Shown here: piece after piece, positions 1 through 8,745 of the stretch
How the letters are laid out: every line of letters begins with the position of its first letter
Position numbering within the stretch: position 1 is the first letter of the stretch
Assembly (NCBI GenBank): GCA_945865905.1
Contig: CAMBFC010000003.1
Span: 1 to 64,000, forward strand
Origin: Rickettsia typhi
GTDB taxonomy: Bacteria > Pseudomonadota > Alphaproteobacteria > Rickettsiales > UBA1997
Direction of reading: 5' to 3'
DNA length: 64,000 bases
Position numbers and translations under genes: made by a program
Notes under the pieces: generated by a model
What the model was told of the DNA's origin: nothing
The model's database searches: none
The model's input: the letters and a program-made list of their open reading frames with translations, nothing else

Positions 1-158
1 AAGATATTTTTGCAGTTTTAGCAGGAGTGTTGAAATTGTCGGAATAAAATTATTTTTTTGGTGGTTTTTGACTAAAAATTACTACAACTTTTTTTAAAAG
101 AGAACTCTAAATGGAGGAAAAAGTTGTCTGGCTGGAGGGGGTCAGTTCAGTATATCTT

Positions 159-593
159 TTAGTTAGAAGATCCAACCTGCTTAAACTGCCCATCAATACA
201 TGCGCCATCCTCAACTGAAAGTGAACAATACTCTACCACGCCAGTGATTCTTGCTTTGCTAGAAATATTGATATTTTTAGCGCGAATTGTTCCGCTAAAT
301 TTGCCCTTCACGCTTAGAGATTCAGCCATTAACTCACCTTCCATATTTCCTCCCTCGCGAATAATCACAGAATTGCCTTTAATATTGCCCTTAACAAAAC
401 CTTCAATTTCAATCAATCCAGAGCTAGAAATATCGCCTTCAATCTTTAGATCTTTCGCCAAAATTGTTGGCGTAGATTTAAAATTGGCGCTTATATTCTC
501 AATCTTACGACCAAGTGAAGTGTTGTTATCGTTATCCGAACTGTTATTTTGGATGAGTGAGTTTACTTTGGCTTTAAGGCTAGCTATTGGCAT
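159..593 (-). CDS. Bactofilin-family cytoskeletal protein
   Basis: Bactofilins (DUF583) are small proteins that polymerise without nucleotide into filaments and often position cell-wall enzymes. The middle of this protein shows the regular short beta-strand repeat of the family (DLKIEGDISSSGLIEIEGFV and on through residues about 45-135), with polar, flexible ends. I chose ATG at 593, giving 144 aa and a 14-base overlap with the upstream peptidase gene. An in-frame ATG at 626 and a TTG at 638 would add 11 or 15 residues but overlap that gene more deeply, and none has a convincing ribosome binding site. The overlap with an M23 endopeptidase gene is a classic bactofilin arrangement and implies co-translation and a shared role in wall remodelling. 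Confidence 0.85.
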   Translation of the reverse strand: MPIASLKAKVNSLIQNNSSDNDNNTSLGRKIENISANFKSTPTILAKDLKIEGDISSSGLIEIEGFVKGNIKGNSVIIREGGNMEGELMAESLSVKGKFSGTIRAKNINISSKARITGVVEYCSLSVEDGACIDGQFKQVGSSN

Positions 594-1764
594 GTTTAAT
601 AATGGTTGAATCGTTAAATAAAGCATCACCTGCTTCAAGGAATTTTCTTGGGTTTAGTGGGGTGTTTTTATAGCGCACTTCGTAGTGCAAATGTTGTCCT
701 GTGCTTCTTCCGGTGCTGCCTTGCAGGGCAATTACATCACCTTTTTTAACCATTTGGCCTTTTTCAACTTTAACTGCAGATAGATGGCCGTAGCGTGTTG
801 TGATGCCAAAGCCGTGATCAATAACCACCGCGTTGCCATAATCGCTGAATTTTCCTGCTAAAACAACGCGGCCACTTGATGGGCTAAGGATTTTTTCATG
901 GTTGGGGCCAACAAAATCAAGGCCTTGATGCCTAGCAAAGCCTCCAGTGATTGGATCGGTTCTAACACCAAATCCACTAGAAATAAAATAGCTTTTTATT
1001 GGGCGCGCTAAAGGCATCACTTGAGTTAGTTTTTCAAGTATAATTAGGCGATCAATTTCATTGGCAAATTTAGCGGTTGCAGCTTTTTCAGTTTCAGAAA
1101 AACTTTTTGATGCCAAAATGCTGTCATTGCTATTTAATGGAATGAGTGGCCCACCCTGCCCACCAATGCTTGAAGGTTGTTTTATGGCAGCCCTACTTTT
1201 GATATGCAGGCCCGTTAAAGAAATAGTTTGTTCAATTTTTTTGATTCTAGTATTAGCGGCATTTTGAATATCAGAAAGGGAGTCAGTAGCGTCTTTAATT
1301 TGATTTAGAGTATGTTTATCCGCTTTTGATAAAGCTTCTTCATTAACATTAGTTGGCAATTTGAGTGGTTTTATGTGATCAGATGCAGGCGTGCCTTGGC
1401 CAGTGATCGAAATTAGATAATCATTAACCTTGTGCAATTTTTCGTTAATATTACTAAATTCGGTTTCAAAATAATCGTTCACACCGTTGAGCCGCGTGAT
1501 TTCTTGGGATTTTTCGTTGATAATTTTATCATATTGAATTGATTGATAAAAAAGATTAGCAACCCAAGCAATTGTAATAAAAACGCAAAGCTGTGAAATC
1601 GGCCCAAGAGTAATGCTGCGAATCTTTTGGCTGGTAACAAAAAGAATAGTTCTTTTGGTAAAAATAAGCCGAAATAAATCTTCTAAAGCATTGGCAACAG
1701 AGGTTCTAACTGCTATTAATATAGCTAGAAGCCTCCTTTTTCTTAAAAAACTTTTGATATTCAT
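580..1764 (-). CDS. Membrane-anchored M23 (LytM-type) peptidoglycan endopeptidase
   Basis: Probable zinc metallopeptidase that cuts peptide cross-links in the periplasm. An N-terminal basic segment is followed by one membrane helix (about residues 54-74), a helical, coiled-coil-like region (about 80-180), and a C-terminal M23 domain (about 255-375). The zinc and catalytic residues are visible: H279 and D283 in HQGLDFVG, H327 in RYGHLS, and H358/H360 in GQHLHYEV. All four LytM positions are present, so it should be active rather than an EnvC-like degenerate activator. The gene overlaps the downstream bactofilin gene by 14 bases, so the two likely form an operon in which the bactofilin scaffold localises the hydrolase. 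Confidence 0.9.
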   Translation of the reverse strand: MNIKSFLRKRRLLAILIAVRTSVANALEDLFRLIFTKRTILFVTSQKIRSITLGPISQLCVFITIAWVANLFYQSIQYDKIINEKSQEITRLNGVNDYFETEFSNINEKLHKVNDYLISITGQGTPASDHIKPLKLPTNVNEEALSKADKHTLNQIKDATDSLSDIQNAANTRIKKIEQTISLTGLHIKSRAAIKQPSSIGGQGGPLIPLNSNDSILASKSFSETEKAATAKFANEIDRLIILEKLTQVMPLARPIKSYFISSGFGVRTDPITGGFARHQGLDFVGPNHEKILSPSSGRVVLAGKFSDYGNAVVIDHGFGITTRYGHLSAVKVEKGQMVKKGDVIALQGSTGRSTGQHLHYEVRYKNTPLNPRKFLEAGDALFNDSTIIKHANS

Positions 1765-2080
1765 CCAACACCTCGTTTTGTTTACTAGGATGCGCCCGGT
1801 TATTGTGAAAATTAGCAGCTGAACCTTATGGGTGTAATGTCTATGGGCGCGACAATATATTAAAATATGTTATAATTGTGCTGCCTAGTTTGGGCAATGT
1901 CAAGTTTTTTATGAATATCGGTGATTTATTGTTCCAGTCGATGTTGTTTAATTGGGGTTAGTAGAAAAATAATACCAACAATGAAATGAATTCTAATAAA
2001 TCGATACTTAGAGAGCTTGACTAGCAAAATAATATGTTTAAAATGCGCAACCCTTTATAATATTTGATTGATTTATTTTT
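1765..2080. other. Divergent intergenic region between the M23 peptidase and rpmE
   Basis: About 316 bases separate divergent genes, so promoters for both must lie here. The sequence is AT-rich. A TATAAT at 2056-2061 sits only about 20 bases before the rpmE start and has no good -35 box, so I do not call it as a promoter. I see no RNA gene, repeat or credible ORF. Confidence 0.5.
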
Positions 2081-2320
2081 ATGGCTAAAAAAGAGATTGT
2101 TGCAAAAACGCACCCTAAGCAACACAAGGTTCATGTTACTATGACTAACGGTGATAAATTTGATATTCTTACTGTTTGGGGCAAAGAAGGCGATGCGCTT
2201 AAGCTTGATGTTGATACTAAAAATCACCCAGCTTGGCAAGAAAAAGGTCAAAGCTACATCAATGTTAATGATGAGCGCGTGACTAAATTCAAGCAAAAAT
2301 TTGGCGATTTCAAATTGTAA
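2081..2320 (+). CDS. rpmE: 50S ribosomal protein L31
   Basis: Protein L31 of the large ribosomal subunit. The 79-aa product shows the family signature: a His-rich start (THPKQHKVHVTMTNG), then WGKEGDALKLDVDTKNHPAW, and a C-terminal RVTKFKQKFGDF. It has no cysteines, so it is the zinc-free form that many alphaproteobacteria use. The stop is only a few bases before the start of the following hydrolase gene, which suggests co-transcription. Confidence 0.95.
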   Translation: MAKKEIVAKTHPKQHKVHVTMTNGDKFDILTVWGKEGDALKLDVDTKNHPAWQEKGQSYINVNDERVTKFKQKFGDFKL

Positions 2321-2323
2321 TTT

Positions 2324-3109
2324 TTGGTGAAGAAAAAAATCCTTTGTTTATCTGGATGGGGTCAAAAATTTGATTCATTAGAATTTATTTTTAATGATCA
2401 AACTTTTGACCCTTTTTTTGTTTCTTCGCTAGATTATTCGCATTTTGCTGCGGTTGATGAGTTTTTTGAATTTGTAAAAAATAATTTTGCGCAGCAAAAT
2501 AAAGTTGGCGCCTTAGATGCTGGTTCGCAAGGTTTGAAACCTGTGGAAGTAGAAAATTTGCAGCCCGAGATTGTTGTGGGATGGAGCCTTGGTGGGCAGT
2601 TGGCGTTGCGTTTGATCGAGAAAAAAATCCTTACGCCAAAATTATTAATTTTAATTGCGCCACCGTTTCAATTGCTGAAAGACGCGCGGATTCAAGCAGG
2701 AATGGCTTCTGCAACTTTCAAAAAATTTCGTGATGATTTTGCTGATGCGCCGGATAAAACTCTAAAACAATTTGCAATTTTAACCGCGATGAATGATCGC
2801 AATGCCTCTGATATTGCGCGCAATCTTGATGTGAATGATAAAAATTTTGCGCAGTTAGTTTATTGGTTGGATGAGTTGGCGCGTTTTTCTTGTTTTGATG
2901 TTGATTTTTCTGGCATGCCGCGGGTGCTTTATTTTCATGGTGCAGGAGATATGATCGTTCATGTTTCGCAAGCGCAATATTTTAAAGAGCGGATTGAGAA
3001 TTTTCATCAGGAGATTTTTTTGCAATGTGGTCACGCGACACAATTAAGCGATGTGGGTAGGATGAGGGAAATTATTGCTGAAGAGATAGCCGAACAGAGT
3101 TTGTTATAA
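2324..3109 (+). CDS. Alpha/beta hydrolase, BioH-like (probable pimeloyl-ACP methyl ester esterase)
   Basis: Serine hydrolase of the alpha/beta fold. The nucleophile elbow is GWSLGG (Ser about 88), the acid is probably Asp about 209 in HGAGDMIV, and the base is His about 237 in CGHATQL. An early LSGWGQKFD resembles the oxyanion-hole region of BioH. BioH releases pimeloyl-ACP from its methyl ester in the first stage of biotin synthesis. bioF and bioB elsewhere in this window make that role attractive, but sequence alone cannot separate BioH from other small esterases. The start is TTG at 2324 or GTG at 2327, directly after rpmE. Length (about 261 aa) matches BioH. Confidence 0.7.
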   Translation: MVKKKILCLSGWGQKFDSLEFIFNDQTFDPFFVSSLDYSHFAAVDEFFEFVKNNFAQQNKVGALDAGSQGLKPVEVENLQPEIVVGWSLGGQLALRLIEKKILTPKLLILIAPPFQLLKDARIQAGMASATFKKFRDDFADAPDKTLKQFAILTAMNDRNASDIARNLDVNDKNFAQLVYWLDELARFSCFDVDFSGMPRVLYFHGAGDMIVHVSQAQYFKERIENFHQEIFLQCGHATQLSDVGRMREIIAEEIAEQSLL

Positions 3110-3156
3110 AAAATATACGGATTTTGATTTTTACATCTCGTCTAATTTTAAACAAA

Positions 3157-4668
3157 TCACAATTTTCTACGATAACTAATCGCCTCCAACAAATGATGAG
3201 GCGCAAGATCTTTGCTTTTTTCTAAATCAGCAATTGTGCGCGCAACCCTTAAAACTCTAGTGATTCCGCGCATTGAAGCGGACATTTTATCGATATATTT
3301 TCTAAGAATTTTTTGACATTCTTCATCTAATTTAGTGAATTTTTCTAATGTATCGCCGCTGATTTTGGCATTGATTTTTTGTTGATTCTGCATTCCATCT
3401 TCATTTTGATAGCGCGTTTTTTGTAGCTCGCGAGCCTTGATAACACGCTGTTTAACCGCTGCAGAACTTTCACCTTTTTCTTGCGTGCCAAAAAAAATAT
3501 CAATTTGCGGAACCTCAACCACCATATCAATTCTATCAAGCAGCGGGCCCGATATTTTGTTTTTGTAATCTTCGCCACAAACGGGTGCTTTTTTGCATTC
3601 GCGCGCAGCGTCGCCCAGATATCCACAACGGCAAGGGTTCATCGCGGCAATAAGTTGAAAATTTGCGGGATAGGTGATGCGCGCATTAACCCGCGAAACG
3701 CTGACTGTGCCGGTTTCTAGGGGTTGGCGCAGCGAATCTAAAACTTGTCGTGGAAATTCTGCCATTTCATCAAGAAAAAGAACGCCGTTGCAGGCGAGAG
3801 AAACTTCTCCTGGTTTGGCCTTTGCGCCACCACCAACCATTGCCGGCATTGAGCAAGAATGGTGCGGATCGCGATAGGGCCGCGTGGTAATAAGGTTGCC
3901 TCCTTCGAGTTTGCCGCTGATGCTGTGAATCATGTTGATCTCAAGAATTTCTTGCAAATCAGGTGGTGGCAAAATTCCGTTGAGACGGCTGGCAAGCATT
4001 GATTTTCCTGTGCCGGGAGGCCCGATTAATAGTAAATTATGTCCTCCTGTTGCGGCGATTTCAAGCGCGCGTTTGGCGGTTTCTTGGCCCTTGATATCGG
4101 ATAAATCGGGATAGATAGGCTCGCGCAAAATTTGGTTATTTTGTGGGCGTGATAAAAATTGTTCGCCTTTACAGTGATTGATTAGTGAGATTAAATTATC
4201 AGCAGCGATGATTGGCAAATCGCCAGCCCAAGCGGCTTCGCGACCATTAGCGGCGGGGCAAATAATGCCTGCTTTGCGCTGATTGGCACCAATTGCAGCA
4301 GAGATTATTCCGCTAACCGAAGTGATGCTGCCATCAAGTGAGAGCTCTCCTAATGCATAAAAATTTTCAACATGAATTTGCGATAAAACTCCCATTTCGA
4401 TAAGGATTCCTAGGGCGAGGGCTAGATCAAAATGGCTACCTTCTTTTTGCAAATCGGCGGGGGCCAGATTGACAGTGATGCGTTTTTGTGGCCAAGCTAA
4501 TCCTAGTGATGAAATGGCTAGGCGCACGCGTTCACGCGATTCTCCAACGGCTTTATCGGGCAGGCCAACGATTGTAACCCCTGGGAGGCCGGGAGAAATC
4601 TGAACTTGTACATCAACATCTACAACATCGATTCCAACGAAGGAGAAGGTTTTTACTTTAGATACCAT
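3157..4668 (-). CDS. comM: YifB/ComM-family Mg-chelatase-like AAA+ ATPase
   Basis: The 503-aa product has the full YifB/ComM layout: an N-terminal Lon-protease-like domain (PGLPGVTIVGLPDKAVGESR), a central AAA+ Mg-chelatase domain with Walker A LIGPPGTGKS near residue 215, and a C-terminal domain containing NPCRCGYLGD and RGITRVLRVARTIADLE. In Gram-negative bacteria ComM is a hexameric helicase that promotes branch migration during integration of incoming DNA by natural transformation. The gene stands alone, pointing away from the BioH-like gene. Two type IV pilin-like genes occur in this window, which fits DNA uptake but does not prove it. Confidence 0.92.
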   Translation of the reverse strand: MVSKVKTFSFVGIDVVDVDVQVQISPGLPGVTIVGLPDKAVGESRERVRLAISSLGLAWPQKRITVNLAPADLQKEGSHFDLALALGILIEMGVLSQIHVENFYALGELSLDGSITSVSGIISAAIGANQRKAGIICPAANGREAAWAGDLPIIAADNLISLINHCKGEQFLSRPQNNQILREPIYPDLSDIKGQETAKRALEIAATGGHNLLLIGPPGTGKSMLASRLNGILPPPDLQEILEINMIHSISGKLEGGNLITTRPYRDPHHSCSMPAMVGGGAKAKPGEVSLACNGVLFLDEMAEFPRQVLDSLRQPLETGTVSVSRVNARITYPANFQLIAAMNPCRCGYLGDAARECKKAPVCGEDYKNKISGPLLDRIDMVVEVPQIDIFFGTQEKGESSAAVKQRVIKARELQKTRYQNEDGMQNQQKINAKISGDTLEKFTKLDEECQKILRKYIDKMSASMRGITRVLRVARTIADLEKSKDLAPHHLLEAISYRRKL

Positions 4669-4752
4669 TGGTGTTTAAAAATTAATTTTAGTTTTTTAGC
4701 TTATAATTTGTTTACATTTTTATCAATGCCCTCCTCACATTATTCGTAGTAA

Positions 4753-4831
4753 ATAAATCATGGGAGAGAAGGTTAATTTATGTAGCTGTGCTTGCGCGCG
4801 AAATAAATTGACCTTCTCTCCCATAATTTAT
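4753..4831 (+). repeat. Palindromic element family A, copy 1
   Basis: Left arm 4753-4780 and right arm 4804-4831 (28 nt each) are reverse complements with two mismatches. They flank a 23-nt asymmetric centre (4781-4803) that begins TGTAGCTGTGCTTGCG. The same centre, bounded by ATTTA and TAAAT, occurs at 34776-34798 and inverted at 41176-41198. Flanking bases (ATTATTCGTAGTA before, CGTTGAAG after) are also close to those of copy 2. It lies between the starts of comM and the ends of metE, in a gene-free region. Confidence 0.9.
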
Positions 4832-4854
4832 CGTTGAAGATGAATTTAAAAAAA

Positions 4855-4983
4855 GCCGTAGTGAGGCATTTCGGTTTTGACTTAGTGGTGATAAGTCTTC
4901 GTGGTGTAAGTTTTGGTTTGGTGGTGACAAACCTTCGTGGTGTGGTTTTGCTTCACTCACCAATATTTCGCCGTGGTGAGGCG
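4855..4983 (+). repeat. Cluster of mini-hairpins with constant GTRGTGA loop and variable stems
   Basis: Four short hairpins share the loop GTGGTGA (once GTAGTGA) but have unrelated, self-matching stems: GCC/GGC at 4855-4867, GACTTA/TAAGTC at 4879-4897, GGTTTG/CAAACC at 4915-4933, and CGCC/GGCG at 4969-4983. The second and third lie in two tandem units of about 36 nt that also share CTTCGTGGTGT after the hairpin. A reading frame across them on the minus strand is almost certainly incidental. Confidence 0.7.
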
Positions 4984-5268
4984 GGTTGGTGGTGAAGTGC
5001 TTGACTGAAGTGGGAAATCAAACACTGGTGATGATAATTAGCATTTAAAAATAACTTACCAGCAACCACAGGTTGAAATGCAGAGAAAAGTTTCTACCTA
5101 CATTAGAAAAATGTTTTGTAAATTTTGAACAAAAAAAATCCGCAAAACCTTTATTTATAAGGCTTTACGGATTTTTAATTTTAATAGAAAATTTTGGAGC
5201 AAAAAATTATCTTTAATGCAAAATGATGGTTTTTTTAATAAGTTTAAAGTGGTGATTTAAACATAAAA
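4984..5268. other. Rest of the comM-metE spacer
   Basis: Apart from the family A palindrome, the mini-hairpin cluster and the metE terminator, the spacer between 4669 and 5268 holds no gene I can support. Two further GTGGTGA/TGGTGATG-like words (around 4989 and 5023) have no matching stems and may be decayed copies of the mini-hairpins. Confidence 0.5.
5136..5174 (-). terminator. Probable intrinsic terminator of metE
   Basis: An inverted repeat (AAATCCG/CGGATTT with an inner CCTT/AAGG stem) is followed, on the minus strand, by a T-run (the A-run at 5131-5138 on the plus strand). It lies about 95 bases past the metE stop. Confidence 0.65.
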
Positions 5269-7542
5269 TTAAAGCTGTGCTCTTAAAACTTTTGTCGCAT
5301 CAACCATTTGTTTTAAAGCTTGCTTAGTTTCTGGCCAAGCTCTTGTTTTAAGGCCGCAATCAGGGTTAACCCAAATTTGTTCTGGCTTTAAAACAGAAAT
5401 AGCCTTTTGCAATAGACTGATTATTTCTCCAGTTTTAGGAACGCGCGGGCTATGAATATCATAGACACCGGGCCCGATTTCATTAGGGTATTTGAAGTTG
5501 ATGAAAGCGTTGAGAAGATCCATATTCGAACGAGAAGTTTCAATCGAAATCACATCCGCATCCATATCAGCAATGGCGTGGATGATATCGTTGAACTCAG
5601 AATAACACATGTGAGTATGAATTTGAGTTCGATCCTCAACGCCTGATGCTGTAACGCGGAAGGCATCAACTGCCCATTTTAAATATTGCGCCCACTCAGC
5701 TTTGCGAATTGGCAAACCCTCACGCAGAGCGGCTTCGTCGATTTGAATAATTCTAATACCAGCTTTTTCCAAATCAACAACCTCATCGCGAATAGCAAGC
5801 GCGATTTGCGTAGCTGTAGTGCTGCGCGGTTGATCGTTGCGCACAAAAGACCATTGCAAAATCGTGATTGGTCCAGTCAACATGCCTTTCATATATTGCT
5901 TGGTAAGGCTTTGCGCATATTTTGCCCATTGAACAGTCATTGCTTTAGGGCGAGAAACATCTCCAAAAATAACTGGCGGTTTTACGCAGCGCGAGCCGTA
6001 GCTTTGCACCCAGCCATTTTTAGTGAAAGTAAATCCGTTTAATTGTTCGCCAAAATATTCAACCATGTCGTTTCTTTCAAACTCGCCATGAACCAAAACA
6101 TCAATCCCAATTTCTTCTTGAAAAGCCACGCAGCGCGCGGTTTCTTCTTGAAGGAATTTGTCATAATTATCAGCAGAAATTTTGCCAGCTTTAAAATCTG
6201 CGCGGGCTTTTCTAACTTCTGCAGTTTGTGGAAAAGAGCCGATGGTTGTAGTTGGCAGTAGAGGTAAGCGCAATTCGTTAATTTGAATTTGACTACGAGT
6301 TTGATAATTATTTTTACGATTTTTATCAGATTCAGAAATGCCAGCAACGCGCTTTTTTACTGATTCATCGTGAATTTTGCTTGAAGTTTTTCTTGCAGTA
6401 ATTGCTTTTTTATTAGCAAAAATATCAACCGCTTCACCAGCTGCCGCTTTAGCAATAGCAGCGATCTCAAGCAATTTTTGTTCAGCAAAAGCAAGCCAAG
6501 ATTTAATTTCTGAATCAAGTTTATCTTCATTGGTTAAATCAACTGGAGAGTGAATTAAAGAACATGAAGAAGCAACAATCACGCGATCTGCGCCCAAAAA
6601 CTCAACCGCTTTTTTAGCGATAGAAATTGAATGCTCAAGATCATTGATCCAAATATTGCGACCATCAACTAAGCCAAGAGACAAAGACTGGCTTGGTTTC
6701 ACAAGCTTTAATGCGGCGGCAAATTGATCTTGCGCTCGTACTAAATCTATATGAACTGAATCAGTGTTTAAGCTAAAAGCAAGTTCAGCATTGTCACCTA
6801 AAGTATCAAAATAAGTTGCGAGATGCAATTTGATTGTGCCAGCAAATTTTTTGATTTGAGGATAGGCATGAAGGTATGATTTTACTGCTTCAGAAGATAA
6901 ATCAGTAACCAAAAATGGCTCATCGATTTGCACCTCTTTAACGCCAGCAGAAGCTAAACGCGCGAATAAATCTTGATATGCTGCAAGCAAATTATCGAGT
7001 AAATTTAATTTATCGCTGCCGTCAATAGTTTTGCCTAAAAGCAAGAAAGACAGGGGTCCAATGATGACAGGACGAGTTTCGATTCCTAATTTTTTTGCCT
7101 CTAGATAGTCATTAAAAATTTTATCAGAAGAAATTTTGAATTTTTGTCCCGCTTTAAATTCACCAACAATATAATGGTAGTTTGTATCAAACCATTTTGT
7201 CATTTCCATTGCAGTAACATCAAGACCATCTTTTTGTGCGCCACGAGCCATCGCAAAAACTAAATCAAGATCAACGATGCCACCAGAAAATTTAAAACGC
7301 TCAGGAACCGCGCCAAATAATGCTAAAGTATCAAGAACTTGATCGTAAAATGAAAAATCATTAGAAGGAATGAAGTGGATTCCTGCTGATTTTTGACTTT
7401 GCCAGTTTTTTGCTTTAATTTCTGATGCAGTTTTTTGTAGATCAGAAGATGAGATAGAACCTTTCCAAAAGGCTTCCACGGCTTTTTTCAATTCGCGATT
7501 TGCGCCAATTCTAGGAAAACCTAGAGATGCAGTTTTTAACAT
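5269..7542 (-). CDS. metE: Cobalamin-independent methionine synthase
   Basis: Transfers a methyl group from 5-methyltetrahydropteroyl-triglutamate to homocysteine, forming methionine. From ATG at 7542 (protein start MLKTASLGFPRIG) it is 757 aa, matching the family's usual length. The open frame extends 43 codons further upstream, but that part is unlike MetE and overlaps the promoter region. Two homologous halves are present, and the C-terminal half carries the zinc ligands: H and C in HTHMCYSEFND, E in VISIETSRS, and C in NPDCGLKTR. With the cystathionine beta-lyase gene at 52.2 kb it supports synthesis of methionine without vitamin B12. I saw no SAM riboswitch in the leader. Confidence 0.96.
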   Translation of the reverse strand: MLKTASLGFPRIGANRELKKAVEAFWKGSISSSDLQKTASEIKAKNWQSQKSAGIHFIPSNDFSFYDQVLDTLALFGAVPERFKFSGGIVDLDLVFAMARGAQKDGLDVTAMEMTKWFDTNYHYIVGEFKAGQKFKISSDKIFNDYLEAKKLGIETRPVIIGPLSFLLLGKTIDGSDKLNLLDNLLAAYQDLFARLASAGVKEVQIDEPFLVTDLSSEAVKSYLHAYPQIKKFAGTIKLHLATYFDTLGDNAELAFSLNTDSVHIDLVRAQDQFAAALKLVKPSQSLSLGLVDGRNIWINDLEHSISIAKKAVEFLGADRVIVASSCSLIHSPVDLTNEDKLDSEIKSWLAFAEQKLLEIAAIAKAAAGEAVDIFANKKAITARKTSSKIHDESVKKRVAGISESDKNRKNNYQTRSQIQINELRLPLLPTTTIGSFPQTAEVRKARADFKAGKISADNYDKFLQEETARCVAFQEEIGIDVLVHGEFERNDMVEYFGEQLNGFTFTKNGWVQSYGSRCVKPPVIFGDVSRPKAMTVQWAKYAQSLTKQYMKGMLTGPITILQWSFVRNDQPRSTTATQIALAIRDEVVDLEKAGIRIIQIDEAALREGLPIRKAEWAQYLKWAVDAFRVTASGVEDRTQIHTHMCYSEFNDIIHAIADMDADVISIETSRSNMDLLNAFINFKYPNEIGPGVYDIHSPRVPKTGEIISLLQKAISVLKPEQIWVNPDCGLKTRAWPETKQALKQMVDATKVLRAQL

Positions 7543-7643
7543 AGTTTTTAGTTTTATGAATTTATGCAAGGCTTTGCAGATTTGTGTAATGCGGGCTCGC
7601 GAAGGTTTGATGTGTGCAGTGTTTTGGCTAGAAGCCGCATTCG

Positions 7644-7671
7644 ATAATATAGCGCTAAAAAACAAAATCAA
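7644..7671 (-). promoter_or_regulatory. Candidate sigma-70 promoter for metE
   Basis: On the minus strand, TTGATT (7666-7671) and TATTAT (7644-7649) are separated by 16 bases, about 100 bases upstream of the metE ATG. The match is by eye only. Confidence 0.4.
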
Positions 7672-7743
7672 GCATGAGATTGGAAAATATAATTAGTATG
7701 GTTAGAATGTTGAAATTGCTAATCTCATTAAATATTTTGAAGA

Positions 7744-8742
7744 ATGAACAAAACAGATATAGCCATAATCGGCGCTGGTCCAGCAGGATTATTTACAGTT
7801 TTTGAAGCTGGTATGCTCAAAATGAAATGTCATGTAATTGATACGCTTGAACATATTGGTGGACAATGCTCAGCGCTTTATCCAGAGAAGCCAATTTATG
7901 ATATTCCAGCGCATCCAAAAATTTTAGCCAATGATTTAATCGATGCTTTGCACGAACAAGCAGCGCCTTTTAAGCCTCATTATCACTTGAATCAGCGTGT
8001 TGATAAAATTGAAAAACGCAGTGATGGAACTTTTCTTTTAACTACCTCAAAAAATACTCACATTGAATGTAAGGCAATTGTGATTGCGGCAGGTTGTGGA
8101 GCCTTTGGTCCCAATCGTCCACCTCTTGCGGGCATTGAAGAATATGAAGGCAAATCGATTTTTTATTCAATTCGCTCAAAAGCAGAATTTGCCGGAAAAA
8201 ATGTTGTGATTGCTGGTGGTGGAGATTCAGCGGTGGATTGGGTTCTTAGCCTTGCAGAAGTTGCAAAAAAAGTTAGCGTAGTGCATCGTCGCGATAAATT
8301 TCGTTGCGCACCTGATAGTGCAGAAAAAATGCATAAATTAGCGGCGCAAAATATAATTGATCTTGTGGTGCCGTTTCAACTTGATGGCTTGAAAGGCTCT
8401 GCTGGAAAGCTTGAAGCGGTGTTGGTAAAAGATTTTGATGGTAATATAAAAGAAATCGAAGCTGATTATTTATTACCATTTTATGGTTTGGCGATGGAAC
8501 TTGGGCCCATTGCTGACTGGGGTTTGAACCTTCATAAGCATTTTATTGAAGTTGATGTTGCAACAATGCGAACTTCAATTGAGGGAATTTATGCGATTGG
8601 TGATATTGTTACTTATAAAAATAAACTCAAATTGATCTTGAATGGCTTTGCAGAAGCGGCTACAGCTTGTCACGATGTTTATAAAATTGTGCATCCTGAT
8701 GTTCCTTTTCATTTTGAATATTCGACTTCTAAAGGGCTATAA
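7744..8742 (+). CDS. Ferredoxin/flavodoxin--NADP reductase, thioredoxin-reductase-like
   Basis: FAD-dependent reductase moving electrons between NADPH and ferredoxin or flavodoxin. The FAD-binding motif is IIGAGPAG at residues 6-13, followed by GGQCSALYPEKPIYDIP, which is characteristic of this family. The NADPH domain has IAGGGDSAVDW near residue 160, and the C-terminal FAD loop is YAIGDIVTY. The CxxC redox pair of true thioredoxin reductases is absent. At 332 aa it is the normal length. The stop is 4 bases before the ATG of the next gene. The gene is divergent from metE, whose product does not need it directly. Confidence 0.9.
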   Translation: MNKTDIAIIGAGPAGLFTVFEAGMLKMKCHVIDTLEHIGGQCSALYPEKPIYDIPAHPKILANDLIDALHEQAAPFKPHYHLNQRVDKIEKRSDGTFLLTTSKNTHIECKAIVIAAGCGAFGPNRPPLAGIEEYEGKSIFYSIRSKAEFAGKNVVIAGGGDSAVDWVLSLAEVAKKVSVVHRRDKFRCAPDSAEKMHKLAAQNIIDLVVPFQLDGLKGSAGKLEAVLVKDFDGNIKEIEADYLLPFYGLAMELGPIADWGLNLHKHFIEVDVATMRTSIEGIYAIGDIVTYKNKLKLILNGFAEAATACHDVYKIVHPDVPFHFEYSTSKGL

Positions 8743-8745
8743 ATT

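Noticed and set aside
3..47. Possible C-terminal fragment of a plus-strand gene at the window edge (DIFAVLAGVLKLSE then stop)
   Set aside because: Only 14 codons are visible, too little to support a gene, though it could be the end of a real one.
4778..4963. 61-codon open frame on the minus strand with a repeated HHEGLSP/HHEDLSP pattern
   Set aside because: It runs through the mini-hairpin cluster and the family A palindrome; the amino acid repeat is explained by the nucleotide repeat, and there is no ribosome binding site.
4669..5268. CRISPR array
   Set aside because: Repeats in the region are few, unevenly spaced and stem-variable, without constant repeats and unique spacers; no cas genes are nearby.
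7545..7743. SAM or cobalamin riboswitch in the metE leader
   Set aside because: I found no conserved SAM-I, SAM-II or cobalamin core motifs; only a candidate promoter.
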